In this document: piece after piece, positions 55,762 through 64,000 of the stretch | Numbering within the stretch: position 1 is the stretch's first letter | Layout of the letters: every line of letters begins with the position of its first letter | Notes under the pieces: generated by a model | Told to the model about the DNA's origin: nothing | Seen by the model: the letters and a program-made list of their open reading frames with translations, nothing else | Databases searched by the model: none | Made by a program: the position numbers and the translations under genes | Source of the DNA: Nostoc sp. PCC 7524 | GTDB taxonomy: Bacteria > Cyanobacteriota > Cyanobacteriia > Cyanobacteriales > Nostocaceae | Length of the DNA stretch: 64,000 bases | Direction of reading: 5' to 3' | Assembly: GCF_000316645.1 (NCBI RefSeq) | Contig: NC_019684.1 | Location: 5,616,001-5,680,000, forward strand

Positions 55762-56184
55762 TTAATTTTGAACTTCAACCCAACGACGGTAAAGCTTTTT
55801 AATTTGTTTGAGCAGTGCAGTCTGTGCTGACTGATTAGACTCGTTGGGTTTGGTTAGCTCCTGCAATTTTGTCAGGAGTCTTGCCTCTTCGATCGCGACT
55901 TCACCATCACTGTAAATTAAACCACTGATGGCCTCAATGAGATTTTCGCAGTCTTCGGTACTGGGGCGATCGCCTAAGTATTCATTCACCCATGTGTAAC
56001 ATTCGTTTGGTTGTACAGCCACTAATTCATATAGCCAAGGCTTAATTTCTGGATCATTAGCCAAACCTTTAGCTTGAGCGATTTCACGTAAATATTGCCG
56101 TTCTTCAGGCTGGATTTTGCCATCAATCCAAGCGGCTCCTATCAGGATTTTAACTAAATTTTTGACATTGGAATCAGTAACCAT
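55762..56184 (-). CDS. TerB-family-like protein
   Basis: A 140-residue all-helical protein with the TerB pattern: KILIGAAWIDGKIQPEERQY and a second repeat (GLIYSDGEVAIEEARLLTKL), each with an acidic D-G-x-(I/V) loop. TerB folds occur in stress-response proteins; the tellurite name does not imply function. The gene is followed closely by rsmB upstream (57 bases). Confidence 0.8.
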   Translation of the reverse strand: MVTDSNVKNLVKILIGAAWIDGKIQPEERQYLREIAQAKGLANDPEIKPWLYELVAVQPNECYTWVNEYLGDRPSTEDCENLIEAISGLIYSDGEVAIEEARLLTKLQELTKPNESNQSAQTALLKQIKKLYRRWVEVQN

Positions 56185-56241
56185 TGCTGCCTCCTCTGGG
56201 AGATTCAGGCTTTCATCAAATCGTACAATCCCTGATCGTAT

Positions 56242-57591
56242 TCACTCGGAATTGTTGGTTTTTCTTAAGCGCACCATGAAAAAGCCATCCATATCCTCAC
56301 AATGCGGCCAAACTTTTAACCAACCTTGGGGTGTTGCATAGCCAGCATAAGGTGAATCAAGACTGGGGGCTACAATTTGCCAATCGGGATGCTTTGTTAA
56401 AAATTCTGTGATCACATCTTCATTTTCGGCTGGATGTAAAGTACAAGTAGCGTAGACTAACACCCCACCGGGTTTGACAAAATTTGATGTTTGTGACATG
56501 AGTTCTTTTTGGAGTGTAGAGAGTTCAAATACAGATTCTGGTGTTTGTCGCCAACGCGCATCAGCATGGCGGTGTAAAGTTCCTAAACCAGAGCAAGGAG
56601 CATCTAATAAAACTCGGTCAGCAGTGTGATTAAACTGCGATAAATCACGGCTGTCACCAGTGCAAATTTGAATTGAGTGTAAACCCAAGCGTTGGGCATT
56701 TTCTTTCAGTTTACGCAATCGGGAGGCGGTGCGATCGCAAGCCCAAATTTTTCCTTGATCCTCCATCAATTCAGCCATGTGAGTAGTTTTCCCCCCAGGC
56801 GCAGCACAAGCATCAACCACGACTTCGCCTGGTTGGGGGTCGAGAAAATGACTCACTAATTGGGCGCTAGCATCCTGTACAACCCACCAACCTTGACTAA
56901 ATCCTGGTAAATTCTTAATCGGGCCAGTATTGCCAATTAATCTTAAAGCTTGGGGTAAATTAGGTATCCACCTGGCTAAAATCCCCGCCGATGTTAACGA
57001 TGTCTCTACTTCCTCAATGGAAGTACGCAAGGGATTGATTCTCAGGTCGATGGTGGGTGTTTGGTTCATCCATTCACAGAGTCTTTCTGTTGCCTCTAAA
57101 CCCAGTTGTTCTAACCAGACTTCTATAATCCAGTCAGGAAAACTGTGTAAAATGCCCAAACGTTCTACTGGATTTTCTGGTAATTTCAGGGGGTCTGGTA
57201 ATGTTTGAGCTAAACGAACATATTGACGTAACAAACCATTGACAAAACCTGTAAGTCCAGCCAAGCCATTTTCCTTAGCTAATTGGACTGTGGTATTAAC
57301 AGCAGCCGACTCAGGGATACGTTCTTGATAACGCAGTTGATAAAAGCCTAAATGTAAAATGCTGCGGAGATCACTTGGCTGTTGATGAGATTTCTTAGTG
57401 GCAAGTTGGTCAATGAGAGCGTCAAGGGTGCGTTGCCTGCGAACACTACCATATACTAATTCTGTAACTAGCCGACGATCAATATCAGACAATTTAAATT
57501 TTTGCAGCACTCTATCTAATGCAACATCAGCATAAGCTCCTTTATGCACATCTCGTAGGGTAATAAAAGCTATTTGACGTGGGTTGGTCAT
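56242..57591 (-). CDS. rsmB: 16S rRNA (cytosine-967-C5)-methyltransferase
   Basis: A 449-residue RsmB. N-terminal NusB-like RNA-binding domain (residues 1-140), then the SAM-binding methyltransferase: DACAAPGGKTTHMAEL (about 263-278), LLDAPCSGLGTLHRHAD with catalytic Cys, and VYATCTLHPAENEDV. It modifies C967 of 16S rRNA. Normal length and motifs. Confidence 0.95.
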   Translation of the reverse strand: MTNPRQIAFITLRDVHKGAYADVALDRVLQKFKLSDIDRRLVTELVYGSVRRQRTLDALIDQLATKKSHQQPSDLRSILHLGFYQLRYQERIPESAAVNTTVQLAKENGLAGLTGFVNGLLRQYVRLAQTLPDPLKLPENPVERLGILHSFPDWIIEVWLEQLGLEATERLCEWMNQTPTIDLRINPLRTSIEEVETSLTSAGILARWIPNLPQALRLIGNTGPIKNLPGFSQGWWVVQDASAQLVSHFLDPQPGEVVVDACAAPGGKTTHMAELMEDQGKIWACDRTASRLRKLKENAQRLGLHSIQICTGDSRDLSQFNHTADRVLLDAPCSGLGTLHRHADARWRQTPESVFELSTLQKELMSQTSNFVKPGGVLVYATCTLHPAENEDVITEFLTKHPDWQIVAPSLDSPYAGYATPQGWLKVWPHCEDMDGFFMVRLRKTNNSE

Positions 57592-57976
57592 GAAAATTTT
57601 TCAGTGAGTATAGGATTAAATTTTAATTTTTTCAGACTAATTTACTTAGATTTTGATAATTTTTGTTTTGCTCAACCCATCAAATTAACAGTAAAAGCAA
57701 TCAGTAACAGAGATAATTTTATATATATGGTAGTAGGCATATAGATTAGGATATCCAACAATCCTAAAACCTTCACAATGAAAGACTTTTAATTCTGTCA
57801 CCCCTAAAGGGGTTCGCCACTTGCTATATGCCGGGGAACCCGTCCACCGCAGTGGCTCACCTGTCACCTATCACCTGTCCCCTGCTATAAATCATAAATC
57901 AGAACCCTAGTTTCTCACAGAAACCAGGGTTCTTAGCTGTCTCGAATAATTTAGCTGACTAGGAAATAAACAACTA
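57592..57976. other. repeat-rich intergenic region
   Basis: Contains interspersed repeat blocks at about 57795-57890 (CCCCTAAAGGGGTTCGCCAC, CACCTGTCACC units). A 60-codon frame across it is repeat-derived, not a gene. The hairpin at 57901-57933 is listed separately. Confidence 0.65.
57901..57933 (-). terminator. hairpin terminator of the invertase gene
   Basis: Fifteen-bp arms AGAACCCTAGTTTCT / AGAAACCAGGGTTCT with one G-U-type mismatch and a CAC loop, about 45 bases after the stop of the minus-strand invertase gene. No long T-run. Confidence 0.65.
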
Positions 57977-59428
57977 TTATCGAGACATATATGGATCTAC
58001 ACTACTGATTTCAAATTCACAGGCTCTAGAGACTAATTCTGCTGGCAATTCATCAAAACTCACTAAAGATAAATAATTGCGGTCTTTGATGAGTTCTTTA
58101 GCCAATAAGAAACCAGCAATTGTCCATGTTTGATATTTTCTGGCTTGCTTACCGATGAGTCTCCCTTTCTTGCCATCATAATATTCTGGCCATTCATCTT
58201 CAAAAATGCGTGTTTGAGCAATTTCAATAGCCTTAGCTACCAGATAAGGTTTATTAGTTTTGATAGATGCTGCGCTTAACATCCACATGAGAACGGGCCA
58301 ACTGCCAGCATTATGATATGACCAAGGTATATTTTTAGGGTCGCATCCTGTGACAATTCTGTATTCTTCATTTTCTAAAGCTGGATAACAGATTTTCATG
58401 GGCATATCTCCCACTAAATCTTCCCATCTTTCCTCAATCAGAGTCATGATGGCTTGCGCTTGTTCTTCGGTAGCGAGGTCGGAAATAATTGCCATCAAGT
58501 TACCTAGGGAAAAGAAACGAGTATCTAACTGGGATGGCCCGACATTACCAGCTAAATAACCACCTTTTTTTGGTAGCCATTTGTCTAATTCATAGTAAGG
58601 AATAGAGTCTACATAGATATTAAATAAATTAACTGCGGCTTTACCGTATTCTTCACTTTTGAAACGGTAAATAGCATTGAGGCGATTAATATCTATCCAA
58701 TAATGCTGACGGATATGGGCGCACAATAGAGGTAAGCGATTATCAATTGCTTCTACAATATCTTGATTACCCTGACAAATTAACATTTCACGAGCAGCCC
58801 GCAATGCCGCATAAAATAAAACTTGTAATTCCAGAGGATGTCCATAAATCCCCATTCTTCGGTCAATCATGCAAGCGCCATCTGGAACTAACAGCGTCGG
58901 GTACATATCAAAACGATTAGCCAAGCAGATTTCCATAATCAACCTGATACCAGTTTGGAATTCAGGCTGATAGGCTAGAGATATATCTTTGGTGGCAACC
59001 ACATAAGCACGCAATAACAGAATCCACCATAAACAAGAATCTACTGGCGTAACTCTAGCGATCGCGTGTTCACCAAAATCTGCTTCTAAATACTCTGCAC
59101 CATTATCTGATACTACTTTAAAACTAGCTGGAATTAAACCCCTACCCGGCTTATAGGCATCTAATTGTCTTTCTTTAGGCTGTAACTTTAAAGTTTCTTC
59201 TAAAAAGTTGCGGACAATATCTGTTCTGCCTTTGATCAGAAAAATCAAAGCTGAAGAAACAAAATCCCGAATAAAACATTGGTCGTAATTCAGCGCCTCT
59301 ACAGAAATATCAAAAGCAGCTACTGTCCCGACTGGGCGACCTTGATAATATAAGATAGATTTTTCTAGTGCTTCCCAAGCTGATGCTTCTATGCTTTCAT
59401 CTGTTAGTAATTCATTGATTTTTTGCAT
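57977..59428 (-). CDS. alkaline/neutral invertase, GH100
   Basis: A 483-residue GH100 enzyme with the typical (alpha/alpha)6-barrel segments ([73 protein letters not shown]). It hydrolyses sucrose to glucose and fructose in the cytoplasm; in Anabaena such enzymes supply carbon to heterocysts. No signal peptide. Monocistronic. Confidence 0.95.
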   Translation of the reverse strand: MQKINELLTDESIEASAWEALEKSILYYQGRPVGTVAAFDISVEALNYDQCFIRDFVSSALIFLIKGRTDIVRNFLEETLKLQPKERQLDAYKPGRGLIPASFKVVSDNGAEYLEADFGEHAIARVTPVDSCLWWILLLRAYVVATKDISLAYQPEFQTGIRLIMEICLANRFDMYPTLLVPDGACMIDRRMGIYGHPLELQVLFYAALRAAREMLICQGNQDIVEAIDNRLPLLCAHIRQHYWIDINRLNAIYRFKSEEYGKAAVNLFNIYVDSIPYYELDKWLPKKGGYLAGNVGPSQLDTRFFSLGNLMAIISDLATEEQAQAIMTLIEERWEDLVGDMPMKICYPALENEEYRIVTGCDPKNIPWSYHNAGSWPVLMWMLSAASIKTNKPYLVAKAIEIAQTRIFEDEWPEYYDGKKGRLIGKQARKYQTWTIAGFLLAKELIKDRNYLSLVSFDELPAELVSRACEFEISSVDPYMSR

Positions 59429-60552
59429 CGCCAGACTAACTCCATTGAGGGTGTAAATTTTTGTTGGTAGATGCGCTTACTTTGTCTAATTTTTTGCTAT
59501 TTATCAGTATATAAAGACAGCCTATGTCGCAATAGCAAAAATCATCCCACACCAACAGCTTGATGTTAAATTACAAGCTGCTACTACTTTGTATGATGCG
59601 TCATGGACAATTAATTAACCTTTAATCAATTATTATTGTGGTAAGCTACAGCTAGCTGTGATTTCATACCCCAACTAATAATATGATTAATACATAACAG
59701 TTATACAAGATATATTTTTAGATTACTTTTCGCTCTTTTTTCGTGTGCAGAGCTTTCCTTTACCAAAGAAAAATATATTTGTCTAACTGTTTAAGGTTCC
59801 TATAAAGAGAAGTATCTAAGACTTCTAGTTATCTTTACTTAGTTAGGATTCTGTTTTCAAAACTAACATTCCCCTACAAATTAATAATTTATAACGTTTT
59901 TTAAAAATTTGCAATATGAATAATTGCAAATTCTAAGATGTCAATACCTTCAAAGGATTATATATCTTACACTACAGAAATAGTAACTGGTGTGACGATT
60001 GAATTGTAATCAGCAATTAACCATCAAAAATTTTAGTAAGTACAATATTGTAGTTGTGCTTTAACATACAAAAAATATTAAAGCGTCACTGTCGTATCAT
60101 CTTCGAGATAATAGCATAAGCTAAAAAGTTAGAATGAGATAATGGTGAAATTACTCAAGTAAAATTGAGCATTTTTCAGTAAAATTGCCAAAATTTATTG
60201 TTAATAGCATCCTAGACATAAATTTGCTAGTTCAGCATTGATTTGTGCAGTTTTTGCGTGCAAAGCTAATAGATCAGCTTTTTTGAGAGAATGACTGAAT
60301 CTAACGACTCAAATATATAAAGTAGTTTAGTATTAAGCCTAGGACGTGATAGAACAACGAAAAGTTGCGATCGCCGTACTCGCAGAAAATCGCAGGAAAA
60401 GTGGGGCGTAGCCCATTGCCTACGGTAATTTCAGAGCATTAGACTGTTGTTTTCCCGTCACCATTAACGAAATATTGTTTCTAGCTAAGAAATTTGATGT
60501 AGAGTGCAGGCTTCCGCTATCTTAAATTTTGAGATAACAAATTGCGCTTAAC
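59429..60552. other. 1.1 kb intergenic region
   Basis: No supported gene. AT-rich throughout, with the invertase promoter at the left. A short AAAGCT...AGCTTT hairpin followed by T residues lies near 60262-60284 and could end a small + strand RNA. HIP1-like GCGATCGCC is near 60368. The bciB promoter should be in the last 250 bases. Confidence 0.5.
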
Positions 60553-61746
60553 ATGACCTCGCTTTTCCCTCACCAAAAAGCCAAAGCCCTAAAAGCTGGT
60601 AGCCGTCGCCCTGCTAAAGAACTATGCAGCGAGTGCGGACTATGCGACACATACTATATCCATTATGTCAAGGAAGCCTGTGCGTTTATCACCCAGCAGA
60701 TAGACACCCTGGAAGAACAAACACACACTCGTTCTCGGAATCTTGATAACCCCGATGAACTCTACTTTGGTGTACATCAAGACATGATAGCGGCACGAAA
60801 ACAGCAACCAATCGAAGGCGCACAATGGACGGGTATAGTCAGCACCATTGCTATCGAAATGCTCAATCGTGGTTTAGTTGAAGGCGTTGTCTGTGTCCAA
60901 AACAGCAAAGAAGACCGCTTTCAACCCATGCCCGTAATTGCCCGCACACCAGAAGAAATACTAGCAGCACGGGTAAATAAACCCACACTCTCCCCCAACC
61001 TTTCCATTTTGGAACAGGTAGAACAATCAGGGATGAAACGACTGTTAGTAATTGGCGTTGGTTGTCAAATCCAAGCACTCAGGGCAGTAGAAAAAAAATT
61101 AGGTCTAGAAAAGCTGTATGTTCTAGGTACACCTTGCGTAGATAACGTTACCCGCGCCGGACTGCAAAAATTCTTAGAAACCACCAGCCGATCGCCTGAG
61201 ACAGTAGTACATTACGAATTCATGCAAGACTTCCGCATTCACTTCAAGCATGAAGACGGCTCAATTGAGAAAGTTCCCTTCTTCGGCTTAAAGACAAACC
61301 AACTCAAAGATATCTTTGCGCCATCTTGTATGAGTTGCTTTGATTACGTCAACTCCCTAGCGGATTTAGTCGTCGGTTATATGGGCGCACCCTTTGGTTG
61401 GCAGTGGATTGTTGTGAGAAATGATACAGGTAAAGAAATGCTGGACTTAGTGAAAGACCAGTTAGACACTCAGCCTGTGATGTCTGAGGGAAATCGGAAA
61501 GAAGCTGTACAACAGGGGATTCCTGCTTATGACAAGGGTGTAACTTTACCCATGTGGGTAGCGAAACTGATGGGGGTGGTGATTGATAAGATTGGCCCTA
61601 AAGGTTTAGAGTATGCGCGATTCTCAATTGATTCGCACTTTACAAGGAATTATTTGTTTGTGAAGCGGAATTATGGGGAGAAGTTGGAGGCGCACGTTCC
61701 GGAGTTTGCCAAGCGGATCGTTGGGCAGTATAAGTTACCGGAGTAA
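60553..61746 (+). CDS. bciB: 3,8-divinyl chlorophyllide 8-vinyl reductase, F420-dehydrogenase-like
   Basis: A 397-residue protein of the FrhB/FpoF-like family. Cysteines C25, C28 and C31 (LCSECGLC) and a later CMSCFDYVNS block bind iron-sulfur clusters; the C-terminal part is the FAD-binding region (DLVVGYMGAPFGWQW). In cyanobacteria this is the ferredoxin-dependent 8-vinyl reductase of chlorophyll synthesis (slr1923/CvrA type). The family also includes 7-hydroxymethyl-chlorophyll a reductase in plants, which is a less likely role here. Confidence 0.85.
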   Translation: MTSLFPHQKAKALKAGSRRPAKELCSECGLCDTYYIHYVKEACAFITQQIDTLEEQTHTRSRNLDNPDELYFGVHQDMIAARKQQPIEGAQWTGIVSTIAIEMLNRGLVEGVVCVQNSKEDRFQPMPVIARTPEEILAARVNKPTLSPNLSILEQVEQSGMKRLLVIGVGCQIQALRAVEKKLGLEKLYVLGTPCVDNVTRAGLQKFLETTSRSPETVVHYEFMQDFRIHFKHEDGSIEKVPFFGLKTNQLKDIFAPSCMSCFDYVNSLADLVVGYMGAPFGWQWIVVRNDTGKEMLDLVKDQLDTQPVMSEGNRKEAVQQGIPAYDKGVTLPMWVAKLMGVVIDKIGPKGLEYARFSIDSHFTRNYLFVKRNYGEKLEAHVPEFAKRIVGQYKLPE

Positions 61747-61747
61747 T

Positions 61748-61776
61748 GTTTCGCGCCAAGGCGCAAAGACGCGAAG
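61748..61776 (+). repeat. GTTTCGCGCCAAGGCGCAAA repeat
   Basis: Repeat between bciB and the GxxExxY gene, inverted relative to 62197-62224. Confidence 0.8.
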
Positions 61777-61788
61777 AAGGAAGATGAG

Positions 61789-62166
61789 ATGATGGAGAAT
61801 GAGATCGCTAAGGAGGTTGTTGATGCTGCATATAAGATTCATACAAGGTTAGGGCCTGGTTTGTTTGAATCTGTTTATGAGTCCGTTCTGGCTTATGAGT
61901 TAGAGAAGCGCGGATTGTGGGTGGTTAGGCAACAGACTATTCCTGTGATTTACGAAACTGTACGTTTGGAAGAAGGCTTTCGGGCTGACCTGATTGTTGA
62001 AGATAAAGTAATCATTGAAATCAAGTCTTTAGAAGCAATACATCCAGTACACAAAAAGCAACTGTTGACATACCTCCGCCTGACAGACAAACGCCTTGGC
62101 TTGCTAATTAACTTCGGTGAAGAACTAATCAAAAACGGCATCACCCGACTTGTCAATAACTTGTAA
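61789..62166 (+). CDS. GxxExxY-family protein
   Basis: A 125-residue protein with the name-giving motif at residues 23-29 (GLFESVY) after VVDAAYKIHTRLGPG, and a nuclease-like core (FRADLIVEDKVIIEIKS) resembling the D/E-x-K centre of PD-(D/E)XK enzymes. M2 (61792) may start it. Function of the family is unknown. It is bracketed by inverted copies of the GTTTCGCGC repeat, an association worth checking for mobility. Confidence 0.85.
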   Translation: MMENEIAKEVVDAAYKIHTRLGPGLFESVYESVLAYELEKRGLWVVRQQTIPVIYETVRLEEGFRADLIVEDKVIIEIKSLEAIHPVHKKQLLTYLRLTDKRLGLLINFGEELIKNGITRLVNNL

Positions 62167-62196
62167 AATCAACATTCGCGCAAAACGCAAAACCCC

Positions 62197-62224
62197 TTTG
62201 TGCCTTTGCGCCTTTGCGCGAAAC
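62197..62224 (-). repeat. GTTTCGCGCAAAGGCGCAAA repeat, inverted
   Basis: Reverse-complement partner of 61748-61776; about 420 bases apart. Confidence 0.8.
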
Positions 62225-62229
62225 AAATC

Positions 62230-63459
62230 CTAAACTCTCCCCACCGCGTCGATCGCCGCCTCAAGAGCGATCGCCACATGAGTCCAGTGAGTCCCTCCTT
62301 GGCAATACACCACATAAGGCTCACGCAAAGGCCCATCCGCCGAAAACTCCAAGGTACTCCCCTCAATAAACGTCCCCCCAGCCATCACTACCTGACTCTC
62401 ATACCCCGGCATAGCATCAGGAACAGGGTCAAGGTAAGAACCAATGGGAGAATGCTGTTGTATCGCCTTACAAAAGGCAATCAGTTTTTTCGCTGAACCC
62501 AATTTAATCGCCTGAATCACATCCCCACGGGGCGCAAGAGGTGCAGGATTGACCGGATAACCCAACTTGTCAAATACATACCCCGTGAGATAAGTCCCTT
62601 TCATCGCCTCCCCTACCATCTGCGGCGATAAAAATAACCCTTGGAACAACAGCCGATTTTGGTCAAAGGTCGCCCCGCCATAACTGCCAATCCCAGGGGC
62701 AGTCAGGCGACAGGCGGCCGCTTCTACCAAATCAGCCCGACCAGCCACATAACCCCCTGCGGTGACGATAGTACCACCGGGATTTTTGATTAATGACCCT
62801 GCCATTAAATCAGCACCGACGTGAGTGGGTTCTTGGATATCGATAAATTCCCCATAACAGTTATCAACAAAGCAAACTGTATGAGGATTTTGTTGTTTAA
62901 CTAGATGTACAATTTTCTCTATATCGCTAATTAATAAGCTTGGTCGCCAAGAATAGCCACAAGAACGCTGAATTAACACTAAACGGGTGTTCTCAGTAAT
63001 GCTAGTGCTTAAAGCTTCCCAATCTACAGTTCCCTGGGGTGTTAGCTCCAATTGGCGATATTTTATGCCAAACTCAATAAGAGAGCCTTGACCTTGACCC
63101 CGTAAACCAATTACTTCTTCGAGCGTATCGTAGGGAGAACCAACCACTGCTAGCATTTCATCCCCAGGACGGAGTACACCAAATAAAGCGCAAGCGATCG
63201 CGTGAGTTCCCGAAACAAACTGCACTCGCACAGCCGCCGCTTCTGCACCCATCACTTCCGCAAAAACTTGATCCAAAGTTTCTCGTCCCAAATCATCATG
63301 ACCGTAACCACTTACACCTGCAAAGTGATGCGCCCCTACACGCTGATTGCGAAAGGCATCCAGCACTCTTTTCAGATTATGCTTGACCTGAGCGTCAATT
63401 CCAGAAAAAATCTCTAACAGTGCCTGTTCTGCTTGCCGCAGCTGTTCCAAGCTGTTCAT
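62230..63459 (-). CDS. methionine gamma-lyase-like PLP enzyme
   Basis: A 409-residue PLP-dependent fold-type I protein (aluminium-resistance-protein/Met-gamma-lyase-like family): HHFAGVSGYGHDDLGRETLD near the start, VQFVSGTHAIACALFGVLRP, VCFVDNCYGEF, and the probable PLP lysine in GSLIKNPGGT. The reaction is expected to be a C-S or related lyase; the named substrate is unproven. Convergent to the GxxExxY gene, from which the stop is 64 bases away. Confidence 0.88.
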   Translation of the reverse strand: MNSLEQLRQAEQALLEIFSGIDAQVKHNLKRVLDAFRNQRVGAHHFAGVSGYGHDDLGRETLDQVFAEVMGAEAAAVRVQFVSGTHAIACALFGVLRPGDEMLAVVGSPYDTLEEVIGLRGQGQGSLIEFGIKYRQLELTPQGTVDWEALSTSITENTRLVLIQRSCGYSWRPSLLISDIEKIVHLVKQQNPHTVCFVDNCYGEFIDIQEPTHVGADLMAGSLIKNPGGTIVTAGGYVAGRADLVEAAACRLTAPGIGSYGGATFDQNRLLFQGLFLSPQMVGEAMKGTYLTGYVFDKLGYPVNPAPLAPRGDVIQAIKLGSAKKLIAFCKAIQQHSPIGSYLDPVPDAMPGYESQVVMAGGTFIEGSTLEFSADGPLREPYVVYCQGGTHWTHVAIALEAAIDAVGRV

Positions 63460-63543
63460 TGCTTCCTCGTTAAAAAAATATATAAATATGCGGATTTTGG
63501 GTTCGCGCAGATTAGGCTGAACAATTTCAATACAGGTTACTGC

Positions 63544-64000
63544 ATGACAATTGCTACTTCAACTAAACCTCAAATCAATTGGGTCAATACCCTATTTTTC
63601 CTCGGTCTACACATCGGCGCTCTCTTTGCCTTTGTTCCTGGTAACTTTAGCTGGGCAGCAGTTGGTGTAGCTTTCTTTCTTTACTGGGTAACTGGTGGTT
63701 TAGGCATTACCCTAGGATTTCACCGCCTCGTCACCCATCGCAGTTTCCAGACTCCCAAGTGGCTGGAGTATATCTTGGTATTTTGCGGAACTCTTGCTTG
63801 TCAAGGAGGACCAATCGAATGGGTCGGTACACATCGCATTCATCATCTACATTCCGATACTGAACCAGATCCCCATGATTCCAATAAAGGTTTCTGGTGG
63901 AGTCACATAGGTTGGCTGATTTATCACTCTCCTGCTCACGCTGATGTTCCTCGTTTTACCAAAGACATTGCCGAAGACCCAGTTTATCAGTTTTTACAGA
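63544..64000 (+). CDS. desC: acyl-lipid delta-9 desaturase, 3' part beyond window
   Basis: ATG at 63544 opens a frame that runs to base 64000 without a stop (152 residues). Histidine boxes HRLVTH (about residue 60) and HRIHHLHSD (about 98) are those of membrane delta-9 fatty-acid desaturases, which use ferredoxin and O2. The third His box lies outside the window. The choice of desC over other desaturases is based on the GFHRLVTHRSF context. Confidence 0.9.
   Translation, partial: MTIATSTKPQINWVNTLFFLGLHIGALFAFVPGNFSWAAVGVAFFLYWVTGGLGITLGFHRLVTHRSFQTPKWLEYILVFCGTLACQGGPIEWVGTHRIHHLHSDTEPDPHDSNKGFWWSHIGWLIYHSPAHADVPRFTKDIAEDPVYQFLQ

Noticed and set aside
57685-57867. 60-codon minus-strand frame
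   Set aside because: Built from interspersed repeats; no ribosome site or conserved motif.

Overview
The window comes from a filamentous heterocyst-forming-type cyanobacterium (Nostoc/Anabaena group). Evidence: dense HIP1 octamers (GCGATCGC) inside and between genes, heptanucleotide tandem repeats such as GGGGATT and CCTGTTA, several Nostoc-style interspersed repeats, a psbA gene, the crtP-crtB carotenoid pair, a BciB-type 8-vinyl reductase, a GH100 neutral invertase, a CHASE2-kinase and a desC-type desaturase. This is inference from gene content; no database was searched.

Layout. 1-9742 is an accessory oxygenase island: four Rieske non-heme iron oxygenases (one cut by the left edge), a plant-type [2Fe-2S] ferredoxin, an AurF-like diiron oxygenase, a second ferritin-like diiron protein, an acyltransferase-like protein, an Mpo1-like membrane protein and a Crp/Fnr regulator, nearly all on the minus strand. 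9861-17791 holds a uracil-DNA-glycosylase-like protein, a toxin-antitoxin (TA) pair, a D-aminoacylase-like amidohydrolase, an ATPase plus TOPRIM-like pair that looks like a defence module, and a membrane glycosyltransferase operon. 17947-35146 is mostly core genome: malic enzyme, a divergent psbA, nagZ, crtP/crtB, tRNA-Ser(GCT), a lipoprotein solute-binding protein, an outer-membrane protein, aldo/keto reductase, a CBS-domain membrane protein and mfd (with repeat sequence inserted in frame). 35216-38916 is a TA island containing two intact modules, two modules with broken toxins and degraded duplicate pieces, beside a DUF6338-like membrane protein followed by a very short proline-rich gene. 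38940-52683 mixes metabolism (nagB, HAD phosphatase, VOC protein, old yellow enzyme), signalling (CHASE2-Ser/Thr kinase), secreted proteins and another TA pair. 52950-64000 carries a TonB-dependent receptor with an operator-like upstream region, a small photosystem-type membrane protein, rsmB, invertase, bciB, a repeat-flanked GxxExxY gene, a methionine gamma-lyase-like PLP enzyme and the start of desC.

How the genes could work together. The ferredoxin can supply electrons to the Rieske and diiron oxygenases, so 1-9092 reads as a tailoring set for an unknown, probably lipidic or amine-bearing, metabolite; the scaffold enzymes, if any, would lie left of the window. The strongest candidates for an undescribed system are this oxygenase island, the ATPase/TOPRIM-like pair at 13157-15113, and the DUF6338-like protein with its proline-rich partner at 35806-36626. 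The most concrete direct observations are the decayed toxin genes (a one-base homopolymer frameshift at about 35387 and an in-frame TAG at 38475) and repeat-encoded segments within otherwise conserved proteins.
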